Of a stretch of DNA of 64,000 nt, positions 39,757 to 48,163 are shown piece by piece (the first letter of the stretch is position 1; each line of letters begins with the position of its first letter). Below the pieces are notes generated by a model that was given only the letters and a program-made list of their open reading frames with translations, had not been told where the DNA came from and did no database searches. Source of the stretch: Sphingobium naphthae (lineage in GTDB: Bacteria > Pseudomonadota > Alphaproteobacteria > Sphingomonadales > Sphingomonadaceae); NCBI RefSeq assembly GCF_020782235.1, contig NZ_JAJGNO010000001.1:372001-436000 (forward strand), given 5' to 3'. Position numbers and translations under genes: made by a program.

Positions 39757-39857
39757 CCGGCGGGCGAAGTTCACACGATAATCGCTTTTTCGGCCCGAAG
39801 CGACCGCTTCGCGCCCGGAACGCGCCCGTGAAGCGACACGGACGCGACACCGAAGCG
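39757..39857 (-). repeat. Dispersed palindromic repeat, copy B
   Basis: Reverse-complement match to 13881-13975: it contains CGAAGCGACCGCTTCG, then GCGACACGGACGCGACAC. The 7-bp inverted arms CGAAGCG/CGCTTCG are retained while the central two bases differ. It lies between two convergent genes, as copy A does. Confidence 0.75.
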
Positions 39858-39899
39858 ACAGCCCGCAAGCCGTCTCACGCCTGCCGGAAGCGCAGCCAT

Positions 39900-40211
39900 T
39901 CATCGGCGCGCGGCGGGCGCTGCGCCGACCGCGGCGCGCGCCTCATGCCAGGCGAGCGGATCGGCCGCGAGCCGGGCGTGGAGCGCCAGCGCCTCTTCCC
40001 AATTGCGATCGAACGGCGTGCCGGCCAGCCGCTGGCGCAGCCGGTGCGCGCTGGAGCGCGACATGCCGACGGCGCGCGCGGCGCGGCCGACGCTGCCGGT
40101 TTCCATCAGGGCCGCGAGGAAGCGGCACTGGCGCGCGGGCGTCCAGTGCGCGCGGCGCCCCCGCACGGGCGAGGGCGCGGGGGGAGAGCGATGAGTCTGC
40201 GTCTGGTCCAT
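39900..40211 (-). CDS. Small helix-turn-helix protein
   Basis: A 103-residue protein starting MDQTQTHRSP. Residues 22-70 read HWTPARQCRFLAALMETGSV, then AARAVGMSRSSAHRLRQR, a helix-turn-helix with a recognition helix starting SRSSAHRL, followed by a helix ending WEEALALHARL. I recall similar short proteins in sphingomonads. A DNA-binding role is likely from the motif, but the target is unknown. The frame continues upstream to 40682; that part has no homology features. It converges on the DUF6891-like gene. Confidence 0.65.
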   Translation of the reverse strand: MDQTQTHRSPPAPSPVRGRRAHWTPARQCRFLAALMETGSVGRAARAVGMSRSSAHRLRQRLAGTPFDRNWEEALALHARLAADPLAWHEARAAVGAAPAARR

Positions 40212-40351
40212 GGACGAGGATGAACCAGAGCCGGGCCGAATAGGAAAGATTTTTCTCAGGCCGCGCGCATGGGACCGCGGGCGAACAGGGAACCGATCGC
40301 GCAAATCGTCGGTTCCCGATGTATCGGGCGGATTGCAGGAAAGCGCGGGGC

Positions 40352-41086
40352 ATGGACCAGCCGACAAGATGGATACCCTATTGCGGGGCCGCGCCGGTGC
40401 CGGCGGAGCTGTGGGGGCGCTGGAATCTCGACCCCTGGTTGCTGCTGGCCCTGACCGGCGTGGCGATCGCGCTGTGGCGGCTGACCCGGACGCCGCACCA
40501 GCAGCGTGCGCTGCTGGCGGCGATGGCGCTGCTGCTGATCCTGTTCGTCTCCCCTTTCTGCGCGCTGACCTCCGCGCTGTTTTCGGCGCGGGCGGTGCAT
40601 CATCTGGCGCTGACCGCGATCGTCGCGCCGCTGCTGGCGCTGGCGCTGCCGGTGCGGCGGGTGCCGGGCGGATGGGCGGCATGGACCGGCATCCATGCCG
40701 CGACCTTCTGGCTGTGGCATGCGCCGCCCGTCTATGAAGCGGCGCTGTCGAATGATGCCATCTACTGGCTGATGCAGGCCAGCCTGACGCTGACCGCGCT
40801 GGCGCTGTGGCGCGCGGTGCGGGCGGCGCCGGTCACCGGCGGCGTCTTCGCGCTGCTGGCGACGATGGTGCAGATGGGGCTGCTGGGCGCGCTGCTGAGC
40901 TTTTCGGGGACGGCGCTGTACGCCCCCCATTATATCGGACCGATCGCCTGGGGCCTCAGCCCGATCGATGACCAGAATCTGGCGGGCCTCATCATGTGGG
41001 TGCCGGGCGCGGGCTTCTATCTGGTCGCGGCGCTGATGCTGATGGCCCGCTGGTTTTCGCAGGAGCAGAAGGCGGTCGCCGCATGA
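40352..41086 (+). CDS. Cytochrome c oxidase assembly protein, caa3/CtaG type
   Basis: A 244-residue membrane protein of about seven helices that matches the caa3-type CtaG family (PF09678). Conserved histidines occur in VHHLALTAIVAP and FWLWHAPPVYEAAL, and the C-terminal segment has LIMWVPGAGFYLVAAL, both typical. These proteins help insert copper into caa3-type oxidases, and the oxidase genes follow at 42.8-46.3 kb. The start is ATG 40352 because the residues before it in the open frame do not belong to the family. Confidence 0.88.
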   Translation: MDQPTRWIPYCGAAPVPAELWGRWNLDPWLLLALTGVAIALWRLTRTPHQQRALLAAMALLLILFVSPFCALTSALFSARAVHHLALTAIVAPLLALALPVRRVPGGWAAWTGIHAATFWLWHAPPVYEAALSNDAIYWLMQASLTLTALALWRAVRAAPVTGGVFALLATMVQMGLLGALLSFSGTALYAPHYIGPIAWGLSPIDDQNLAGLIMWVPGAGFYLVAALMLMARWFSQEQKAVAA

Positions 41087-41760
41087 GCGTGGTCGGCGCG
41101 GTGCAGCGCTGGGCCCGCAGCCATACCGAGCAGAGCCGCTATTCCCCGGTCGGCATCGCCTTTCACTGGATCATGGCCTTCCTGATCCTGTTCCAGCTTG
41201 GCTGGGGCTTTTATGCCAGTTGGGTGCCAGCGGGCGGCGACAAGCTGTGGGCCTATCAGGTGCATAGCGCCGCGGGGCTGCCGGTGCTGGTGCTGGCGCT
41301 GGGGCGACTGGGCTGGCGGATCCTGATTCCCGGCCCGATCAACGATGCGGACCGGCAGGGGTGGCAGACGCAGATCGCCTATGCGATGCATTATGTCTTC
41401 TACGCCGCCTTTTTCGGGTTGCCGCTGAGCGGATGGGCGATGTGGTCCTCCATCGCCGCGCCCGGCCCGCTCTATCTGGCCGGCTTCATTCCCTGGCCGC
41501 AAATGCCTTTCGACCAGATGCCGCTGACGCTGCGCTGGTGGATTCTGGACGCGGCCGAGGACGTCCATCTGCTGCTGGTCGTCACCTTGCTGGCGGTGAT
41601 CCCGCTGCATGTGGGGGCGGCGCTGAAGCATCATTTCTGGGATCGGCACGATGTGCTGCGCGGGATGCTGCCGGAGATTCCGGATATGGAGGACCCCCGG
41701 GAAGACCCGCCGCATAGGCCGCCAGAGCCGCGCTCTCATCCGGAGACAGCGCCCGGCTGA
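41083..41760 (+). CDS. Cytochrome b561-like protein
   Basis: A 225-residue protein with four transmembrane helices and the haem-ligand histidine pattern of prokaryotic b561: YSPVGIAFHWIMAF (helix 1), YQVHSAAGLPVLVLALGRLGWR (helix 2), YAMHYVFYAAFFGLPLSGW (helix 3) and AEDVHLLLVVTLLAVIPLH (helix 4). It may move electrons between ubiquinol and the cytochrome c proteins encoded beside it. ATG 41083 overlaps the ctaG-like stop. The last 59 codons overlap the convergent cytochrome c gene by 179 bp. Confidence 0.88.
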   Translation: MSVVGAVQRWARSHTEQSRYSPVGIAFHWIMAFLILFQLGWGFYASWVPAGGDKLWAYQVHSAAGLPVLVLALGRLGWRILIPGPINDADRQGWQTQIAYAMHYVFYAAFFGLPLSGWAMWSSIAAPGPLYLAGFIPWPQMPFDQMPLTLRWWILDAAEDVHLLLVVTLLAVIPLHVGAALKHHFWDRHDVLRGMLPEIPDMEDPREDPPHRPPEPRSHPETAPG

Positions 41761-42361
41761 TGCGGCGCATCACGCCTTCGGGATCGTTGCGCCGCGCGCT
41801 GGCGCGCCACTGCGCCATCTGGTGCGCCAGATAGGCGGCAGGCTGGCCGGCGAGCGGCGGATTGGCCGGGCCGACGCCTTGCCCCCGGTCGCCATGGCAG
41901 GTGGCGCAGGCGGCAAGCCCCCGCGCCGGATCGCCCTGCCGGTAGAGCGCGGCGGCGGCGGCATCGACCGGGACGGGGGCCGGCGCGGCGGCGGTCGCCG
42001 GACCGAACGGCAGGGCGGCATAATAGGCCGACACCGCATCCCATTGCGCCGAGCCGAGCTTGCGCGCGATCAGCTCCATTTCGGGATGGCGGCGGCGGCC
42101 GCTGGCATAGGCTTCGAGCTGAGCGGCCATATAGCCGCGATCGAGCCCGGCAAGGCGCGGCGCGCCCGCGCCGTTGCCGCGTCCGTCGACCCCATGGCAG
42201 GCGATGCAGGCATAGGGCGCGCCCGCGTCGCCGCCGCTGAGCGCGATCATTTCGCCACTGGCGATGAAATGGTCCGCCGCGCCACGCTCCACCGAACCGC
42301 AGCCCGCCAGCATCAGCCCGGCCATGAGAGACATTGGGAGGGAAATCGCGCGCGCAGACAT
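41582..42361 (-). CDS. Di-haem cytochrome c lipoprotein, c4-like
   Basis: A 259-residue lipoprotein with a signal ending in lipobox LAGC (near residue 24) and two c-type haem sites, CIACH (about residue 54) and CATCH (about residue 159). The two-domain layout with HGVDGRGN and HGDRGQGVGP after the haem sites is that of cytochrome c4 electron carriers. The last 60 residues (from about 200) are proline-rich, unlike c4, and run antisense to the b561 gene. Start ATG 42361 is used; the next in-frame ATG (MSLMAG) is 9 codons in. It diverges from the next cytochrome c gene. Confidence 0.82.
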   Translation of the reverse strand: MSARAISLPMSLMAGLMLAGCGSVERGAADHFIASGEMIALSGGDAGAPYACIACHGVDGRGNGAGAPRLAGLDRGYMAAQLEAYASGRRRHPEMELIARKLGSAQWDAVSAYYAALPFGPATAAAPAPVPVDAAAAALYRQGDPARGLAACATCHGDRGQGVGPANPPLAGQPAAYLAHQMAQWRASARRNDPEGVMRRISRALSPDESAALAAYAAGLPGGPPYPESPAASRAAHRADPRNDASAPPPHAAGSPPAR

Positions 42362-42431
42362 GCCGTCGCGGAACCGATGGGGCGCGGCAACGGTTCCCAA
42401 GGCCGAGCGCTTTATCCGGAAGGGGGGATCA

Positions 42432-42806
42432 TTGCCGGACGTCCACCTGTTGCTGCCTGCATTGCTGTTGATGCTGGGCGCGTGCAAGCCCCCGCCGCAC
42501 GAGGACCATGCCATGCCCCAGGCCAGCGCCGCGCGCGGCAAGGCGCTGATCGCGCGGGCCGGCTGCGGCGCTTGCCACGCGATACCGGGCATAGGCTGGC
42601 CCCAGGGGAAGGCCGGGCCGTCGCTGGCGGGGTTCGCCAGCCAGGGGCTGATCGCCGGGCGCTTGCCCAACCGGCCGGACATGCTGGCCGCCTTCGTCCG
42701 CAATGCGCCCGAAACGCTGCCGGGCTCCACCATGCCGGCCATGCCGCTGAGCCCCGCCGAGGCGCGCGATGTCGCCGCCTATCTCTACGCGACGGGCGGG
42801 CAGTGA
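42432..42806 (+). CDS. Mono-haem cytochrome c lipoprotein
   Basis: A 124-residue lipoprotein with signal LPDVHLLLPALLLMLGAC (lipobox LGAC), one haem site GCGACHAIPGIGW and the axial Met in STMPAMPLSP. It starts at TTG 42432, with GGAAGGGGGG at 42418-42427; no ATG or GTG is as well placed. Probably the direct electron donor or a subunit of the oxidase encoded next. The stop is one base before the subunit II start. Confidence 0.85.
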   Translation: MPDVHLLLPALLLMLGACKPPPHEDHAMPQASAARGKALIARAGCGACHAIPGIGWPQGKAGPSLAGFASQGLIAGRLPNRPDMLAAFVRNAPETLPGSTMPAMPLSPAEARDVAAYLYATGGQ

Positions 42807-42807
42807 C

Positions 42808-43743
42808 ATGAACGTCCAGTCCATCATCCCCGTCTTCGATCCCGCCGGCCCCTATGCCGGGTCGATCACGACCCTGTCCTGGGTGCTGATCGCCATGGCG
42901 GCGGGCGTGTTTGCGATCGTGCTCGCCGCCCTGTGGATCGCCCTATTCGGCAGCGCCCGGCTGAAGGCGCGGCTGGGCGGGCCGGTGCTGGTATGGGCGG
43001 GCGGGATCGTCTTTCCGGTGGTCGTGCTCACCCTGTTGCTGGTCTATGGCCTCAGCCTGACGCGCAACCTGACCGCGCCGGTGCCCGAAGGCGCGATGCG
43101 GGTGCGCATCACCGGCGAGATGTGGTGGTGGCGCGTCGCCTATCTCGACCGACAAGGGCGCGCGACGATGACCGACGCCAACGAACTGCATATCCCGACC
43201 GGCCAGCCGGTGCTGCTGGAGCTGGAATCCAACGACGTCATCCACAGTTTCTGGGTGCCGCGCCTGTCGGGCAAGCTCGACATGGTGCCCGGACGCCGCA
43301 ACCGGCTGCCGATCCAGGCCGACCGGCCAGGCGTCTATGCCGGGCAGTGCGCCGAATATTGCGGCGGGCCCCATGCGCTGATGGGCTTTGTCGTCGTCGC
43401 CCATACGCCCGCCGACTTCGCCGCGTTCATGGCGGCGCGGCGCGCGCCCCGCAGCGCGGCGGCGCGCGATGGCGCGGGCGCGGCGCTGTTCCGGCAGAGC
43501 GGCTGCGCCGCCTGCCACCGGATCGCGGGGACGGCTGCCAATGGCGCGGCGGGGCCCGACCTCACCCATGTCGGATCGCGCCGGTCGCTGGGCGCGGGCA
43601 TATTGCCCAACAACAAGGGCACGATGATCGGGTGGATCGGCGACAGCCAGTCGATCAAGCCGGGCAATCGCATGCCATCCTACAAGATGCTGTCGGCGCA
43701 GCAACTCGATCGGCTCGCCACCTATCTGGACGCGCAGAAATGA
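42808..43743 (+). CDS. coxB: Cytochrome c oxidase subunit II with fused cytochrome c domain
   Basis: A 311-residue subunit II. Two transmembrane helices (about residues 25-47 and 60-82) precede the CuA domain with GEMWWWRV, HSFWVPRLSGKLDMVPG and GQCAEYCGGPHALM, which supply the CuA ligands. A C-terminal cytochrome c domain follows, haem site SGCAACHRIAG (about residue 232), with axial Met in NRMPSYKML. This fused form defines the caa3 type, in which electrons come directly from the fused haem. It is coupled to the next gene by an ATGA overlap. Confidence 0.95.
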   Translation: MNVQSIIPVFDPAGPYAGSITTLSWVLIAMAAGVFAIVLAALWIALFGSARLKARLGGPVLVWAGGIVFPVVVLTLLLVYGLSLTRNLTAPVPEGAMRVRITGEMWWWRVAYLDRQGRATMTDANELHIPTGQPVLLELESNDVIHSFWVPRLSGKLDMVPGRRNRLPIQADRPGVYAGQCAEYCGGPHALMGFVVVAHTPADFAAFMAARRAPRSAAARDGAGAALFRQSGCAACHRIAGTAANGAAGPDLTHVGSRRSLGAGILPNNKGTMIGWIGDSQSIKPGNRMPSYKMLSAQQLDRLATYLDAQK

Positions 43744-46271
43744 CGTCGGAGACGGGCTTCGACCCCGCGCTGCTCGACCAGTTCCCGATCCGCGCGCCCC
43801 GCCCCGAGGGCGAGGTGGAGGAACTGGAGCGCATCTGGGCCGCGCCCAAGGGGCTGGCGCTGCTGACCGCGGTCAACAATAATTATATCGGCTTCTTCTA
43901 CGTCGCCACCGCCTTCCTCTTCTTCCTGCTGGCCGGCCTGCTGGCGCTGGGGATGCGGGTGCAGCTGGCGTTGCCGCTGCAGGGCATATTGCCGCAGGAC
44001 ACCTACAACCAGTTCTTCACCATGCACGGCACGGTGATGATGTTCCTGTTCGCGGTGCCGATGGTGGAGGCGATCGGCGTGATGCTGCTGCCGCAGATGC
44101 TGGCGGCGCGCGACCTGCCCTTCCCGCGCCTGTCGGCCTATGCCTTCTGGGCCTATTTCGTCGGCGGCCTGTGCTTCTTCGCATCATTGTTCGTGGGGCT
44201 GGCGCCGGACGGCGGCTGGTTCATGTATCCCCCCTATACCAGCATGGCCTATTCGCCGGGGATCAACGCCGATTTCTGGCTGCTGGGCATCGGCTTCATC
44301 GAGATTTCGGCGATCGCCGGCGCGATCGAGATCATCGTCGGCGTGCTGCGCACGCGCGCGCCGGGCATGACGCTGGCGCGAATGCCGGTCTATGCCTGGG
44401 CGATGCTGGTGTTCGGGGTGATGATCATCATCGCCTTCCCCTCGGTTATCCTCTGCACCCTGCTGCTGGAGATCGAGCGCGCGTTCGACTGGCCCTTCTT
44501 CGACCCCACGCGCGGCGGCGACGCGCTGTTGTGGCAGCATCTCTTCTGGTTCTTCGGCCACCCGGAAGTCTATATCATCTTCCTGCCGGCATCGGGCCTG
44601 GTGTCGATGATGGTCGCGACCATGGCGCGCACGCGGCTGGTCGGCCACAGCTTCGTGGTGCTGGCCTTCCTCGCCACCGGCTTCATCAGTTTCGGCGTGT
44701 GGGCGCACCATATGTTCACCACCGGCATGCCCAATTTGTCGGTCGGCTTCTTTTCCGCCGCGAGCATGGCGGTGAGCGTGCCGGCGGGCATCCAGGTCTT
44801 CGCCTGGATCGGCACGCTGGCGGTCGGCAAGCCGCGCTACAATGCCCCCACGCTGTTCATGATCGGCGGGCTGATCATCTTCGTCATGGGCGGTCTGACC
44901 GGCGTGATGGTGGCGATGGTGCCGTTCGACTGGCAGGCGCATGACAGCTATTTCATCGTCGCACACCTCCATTATGTGCTGATCGGCGGGATGGTCTTCC
45001 CGCTGTTCGCCGCCTTCTATTACTGGACGCCGATGACGAGCAGCCGGGCGCTGAGCGAGCGGCTGGGCCAGTGGAGCTTCTGGCTGATGTTCGCGGGCAT
45101 GCACCTGACGTTCCTGCCGATGCACCTGACCGGCTTCATGGGCATGCCCCGCCGCGTCTACACCTATCTGCCCGACCGGGGATGGACGCTGATCAACATG
45201 ATCTCCACCATCGGCGCCTTCGTGCTGGCGGCGGGCGTGCTGGTGTTCCTGTTCGACCTGGCGCGCAACTTCCGCTTCACCGTCGATGACGATGCCGGCA
45301 ACGTCTACAAGGGCGGAACGCTGGAATGGCTGCCGACCGGCCTTTATTCGACGCGCAGCATCCCCGTCGTGCGCAGCCGCGAGCCGCTGTGGGACGACCC
45401 TGCCATCTGCGAGGATGTGGAGAAGGGCCGGTATCTGCTGCCCAACGCGCCCACCGGCAAGCGCGAGACGATCATCACCAGCCCGCTGCGCGCCGAGCCC
45501 GAATATCTGCAGATCATGCCCGGCCCGTCGCCCTGGCCGCTGCTGGCGGCGGTCTTCACCGCCGGCTTCTTCCTGCTGCTGACGGTGCAGGCCTATGGGA
45601 TCGGGTTCGTGAGCGGCGTCATCGCCATCCTGTGCGTTCTACGCTGGCTGTGGGACACAGACCGGGTGGTGAAGGAGGAAGAGGTGGATGTGGGCGGGGG
45701 CATCCTGCTTCCCACCTATGTCACCGGGCCGCGCAGCCATGGCTGGTGGGCGATGGTCATCCTGCTGATCGTGATCGGCATGATCTTCGTCATGGGGCTG
45801 TTCAGCTTCTTCTATCTCTATGGCGTGCAGCCCGATTTCTGGACCGCGCCGGCCGGCTGGGAAGGCGCGGCGGTGGTCGTGCCGCTCTACGCGCTGGCGG
45901 CGGGGCTGGCCTGGCTCGCGCGCTTCATGCTGGCGCGCGAAGCGACGCAGCTCTGGACGCCGGGCGTCCTGTATCTCTGCGCGGCGATCGCGCTCACCGC
46001 AGCGGTCGGCGGCGACATCCTGTTCTGGCAAGCGTCCGGGCTGATGCCGCAGGATAGCGGACAGGGCGCGACCATCTATGTCCTCTTGGCGCTGGAGGCG
46101 ATGCTGGCGGGGATCGCGCTGCTGATGGCGGCCTATCTGTCGGCGCGCAACAGCCGGGCGATGATCGTGCGGCCGCGCAACAACAGCATGGACCTGTGCG
46201 TGCTCTTCCTCCTCTACGCCGCGGCGCAAGGCGCGCTGACCGCCATCGTTACCCGCGCGTTCGGAGGCTGA
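43740..46271 (+). CDS. Cytochrome c oxidase subunit I+III fusion
   Basis: An 843-residue fusion. Residues 1 to about 570 are subunit I, with 12 helices, the CuB/haem a3 motifs HPEVYI and VWAHHMFTTG, and the haem ligands in VAHLHYVLIGG. The remaining part holds further helices in the region around ATYVLLALEAMLAG and is subunit III-like, starting after a soluble linker (about 550-610). Fused I+III subunits are known in caa3- and ba3-type oxidases. The start ATG overlaps the coxB stop; the frame is open upstream but that is the coxB region. The complex pumps protons while reducing O2 in the inner membrane. Confidence 0.93.
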   Translation: MTSETGFDPALLDQFPIRAPRPEGEVEELERIWAAPKGLALLTAVNNNYIGFFYVATAFLFFLLAGLLALGMRVQLALPLQGILPQDTYNQFFTMHGTVMMFLFAVPMVEAIGVMLLPQMLAARDLPFPRLSAYAFWAYFVGGLCFFASLFVGLAPDGGWFMYPPYTSMAYSPGINADFWLLGIGFIEISAIAGAIEIIVGVLRTRAPGMTLARMPVYAWAMLVFGVMIIIAFPSVILCTLLLEIERAFDWPFFDPTRGGDALLWQHLFWFFGHPEVYIIFLPASGLVSMMVATMARTRLVGHSFVVLAFLATGFISFGVWAHHMFTTGMPNLSVGFFSAASMAVSVPAGIQVFAWIGTLAVGKPRYNAPTLFMIGGLIIFVMGGLTGVMVAMVPFDWQAHDSYFIVAHLHYVLIGGMVFPLFAAFYYWTPMTSSRALSERLGQWSFWLMFAGMHLTFLPMHLTGFMGMPRRVYTYLPDRGWTLINMISTIGAFVLAAGVLVFLFDLARNFRFTVDDDAGNVYKGGTLEWLPTGLYSTRSIPVVRSREPLWDDPAICEDVEKGRYLLPNAPTGKRETIITSPLRAEPEYLQIMPGPSPWPLLAAVFTAGFFLLLTVQAYGIGFVSGVIAILCVLRWLWDTDRVVKEEEVDVGGGILLPTYVTGPRSHGWWAMVILLIVIGMIFVMGLFSFFYLYGVQPDFWTAPAGWEGAAVVVPLYALAAGLAWLARFMLAREATQLWTPGVLYLCAAIALTAAVGGDILFWQASGLMPQDSGQGATIYVLLALEAMLAGIALLMAAYLSARNSRAMIVRPRNNSMDLCVLFLLYAAAQGALTAIVTRAFGG

Positions 46272-46274
46272 CCG

Positions 46275-46559
46275 ATGCGCGCCTGGTTCCTGCTGCTGGG
46301 TGGCTTGGTCGTATGGACCATCCATTTCTTCGCGCTCTACGCGATCGGGAGCATCTTCCTGACGACGACGCTGGGCCGGGCGCTGACGCTGCTGATGACG
46401 ATCGCCTGCCTGGCGGCCGCGGCCGGCGTCGGCCTGATCGCCTGGCGCGCGGAGCGGGACGAGGCGCAGGCGCGCTGGATCCGCGTGGTGAGCCTGTGGG
46501 GCGTCGCGCTGAGCGCGATCGCTATTGTCTGGCAGGGGCTGGTGGCGCTGCTGGTCTGA
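46275..46559 (+). CDS. Small membrane protein of the oxidase cluster
   Basis: A 94-residue protein with three predicted helices (about residues 4-22, 34-55 and 70-90) and one charged loop (WRAERDEAQARW). It starts 3 bp after the fused oxidase gene and is probably co-transcribed. Position suggests a subunit IV-like or assembly role; no motif confirms this. Confidence 0.7.
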   Translation: MRAWFLLLGGLVVWTIHFFALYAIGSIFLTTTLGRALTLLMTIACLAAAAGVGLIAWRAERDEAQARWIRVVSLWGVALSAIAIVWQGLVALLV

Positions 46560-46864
46560 AGCGATGGAGCATCAAAGAGGAATGGCGGAGCGGACGGGGA
46601 GAGACGAGGTCGCCGGTCGGCAAATGCGAGAATGCGCCGTCGTTCGGCTATTCTCCCGCGGGTACGACAGCAGAACAGCCGGAAAGGCGCCCCCTAGGGC
46701 GATCCTATTTGCTTCAACATGATATGAGGACAGAAAGTGGCGGAGACGGAGTCCGCCATCTTTCCTGATCAACGTTGTTCATACTGCCTCAGCCGGACCC
46801 TCTGAAACCGCGTATTTCTGCGACTGTTCTTTTCATGTTCTCTCAGCACCTATCTTGACAGCGC
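46560..46864. other. Intergenic region with dispersed repeat and element left end
   Basis: No convincing gene. The part 46600-46720 resembles the degenerate dispersed repeat upstream of 13820, sharing ATCCTATTTGCTTC. The left attachment repeat is at 46737-46751. From there to 46864 the base composition falls and the sequence belongs to the integrated element; TTGACA at 46855-46860 is the best -35 candidate for the integrase gene. Confidence 0.5.
46737..46751. repeat. Left attachment repeat of the integrated element
   Basis: GTGGCGGAGACGGAG, identical to 56883-56897, which is the 3' end of the tRNA-Ser gene. Sequence on either side of this 15-bp core differs from the right copy. Direct repeats of a tRNA 3' end bounding a tyrosine integrase are the standard footprint of site-specific integration. 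Confidence 0.85.
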
Positions 46865-48163
46865 ATGAGATATGTTGGCAATAATGTGGGTATGGAAAGC
46901 GCAAAACCCACACGCCGCACCAAATCCGCAACCGACAAAGAGGTGGCTGCCATGAAGGCGCCGGGCCGTTATTCGGTCGGAGACGGCCTCATTCTAGTGG
47001 TGACGAAATCCGGCTCCCGCTCTTGGATCGCCCGCGTGCTAGACCCGTCGAAGCGCAGGCGCGATATTGGCCTTGGGCCCTATCCGGAGGTTTCGCTGAA
47101 GGACGCCCGGCGCCGCGCTGGGGAAATGCGTAACCAGTCGCGCGAAGGGGTCGATCCGGTGGCTGCCAAGCGCGCCGCAGCTCGCACTATTCCCACGTTC
47201 AAGGTTACTGCCACCAAGGCGCATGGCGAGCGGAAGGACGCCTTTCGGAATGAGAAGCACCGAGAGCAGTGGATAGATTCGCTTGCCAGCTACGCCTTTC
47301 CGGCGATCGGTTCGCTTCCTGTCGACCAAGTAGATGGACCGGCAGTCGTGCGGGCGCTGAAGCCCATCTGGACTGCAAAGCCAGAGACGGCGCGCCGAGT
47401 CCTCCAGCGCGTGGCTTCCGTTGTCGCTTGGGCTGTTGCTCATGGCTATCGCGACCATGAGTTGCCAGTGAAGGCGATCAGGATGGGCTTGCCCAAGCAG
47501 CCCAAGGTAAACCCGAACGCTAGGGGTACGGATAGCCGCGGGCATTTTGCGGCGATCCCGTACAACGACGCGGCGGCTTATGTGTCGCGCCTTCGAAGCT
47601 CATCCGATTCTATCAGCAGAGCAGCGCTTGAGTTGGTGATGCTGACCGTCTGCCGGTCAGGTGAGGCGCGTGGCGCCAAGTGGGCGGAATTCGATCTGGA
47701 CAAGGCTGAGTGGAAGATCCCCGGCGATCGGATCAAGGCAGGGGTGGAGCATACCATTCCCTTGTCTCCGGACGCTGTCGCGGTGATCAAGCGGATGCGG
47801 GAAATTCGGGGTACAAGCGACCTCGTGTTTCCCTCTAGGAAAGGTGAGGCGTTGTCAGACGTGGCGCTTTCAAAGGTGCACAAGATCCTGTCGCCTTCCT
47901 CCACTGTGCACGGTTGGCGATCGGCCTTTCGTGATTGGGCAGCAGAGCAAACCTCTGTGCCAGGAGAGATCGTGGAAGCCGCGCTAGCGCACACGAACCC
48001 CAATCGGGTGGAAGCCGCCTATCGGCGCACGAACTATCTCGACCAGCGCCGGCCGCTTATGGAGGCATGGGCGGCCTATCTGGCTGGCGACAAAGGGTGG
48101 CGGGAGAAGCTGCCAACCGTGGCATCCGCGACGGTCCATCGCCTTCATGAGCGTGCGGCGTGA
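46865..48163 (+). CDS. Tyrosine integrase (phage/P4 type)
   Basis: A 432-residue site-specific recombinase. The N-terminus has the DUF4102-like arm-binding domain (GDGLILVVTKSGSRSW, GPYPEVSLKDARR), followed by a core-binding domain and the catalytic domain with Arg in CRSGEARGAKW (about residue 264), HGWRSAFRDWA (His 349/Arg 352 region), His in LAHTNPN and the nucleophile Tyr in the YRRTNYLDQRR region. It would integrate the element into the tRNA-Ser gene. ATG 46865 or ATG 46892 is possible; a TTGACA at 46855 makes the later start plausible. The stop overlaps the next gene (GTGA). Confidence 0.92.
   Translation: MRYVGNNVGMESAKPTRRTKSATDKEVAAMKAPGRYSVGDGLILVVTKSGSRSWIARVLDPSKRRRDIGLGPYPEVSLKDARRRAGEMRNQSREGVDPVAAKRAAARTIPTFKVTATKAHGERKDAFRNEKHREQWIDSLASYAFPAIGSLPVDQVDGPAVVRALKPIWTAKPETARRVLQRVASVVAWAVAHGYRDHELPVKAIRMGLPKQPKVNPNARGTDSRGHFAAIPYNDAAAYVSRLRSSSDSISRAALELVMLTVCRSGEARGAKWAEFDLDKAEWKIPGDRIKAGVEHTIPLSPDAVAVIKRMREIRGTSDLVFPSRKGEALSDVALSKVHKILSPSSTVHGWRSAFRDWAAEQTSVPGEIVEAALAHTNPNRVEAAYRRTNYLDQRRPLMEAWAAYLAGDKGWREKLPTVASATVHRLHERAA

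Noticed and set aside
42933..43739. Upstream extension of the oxidase I+III frame to 1112 residues
   Set aside because: The extra part is coxB in another frame; homology to subunit I begins at ATG 43740, which overlaps the coxB stop.
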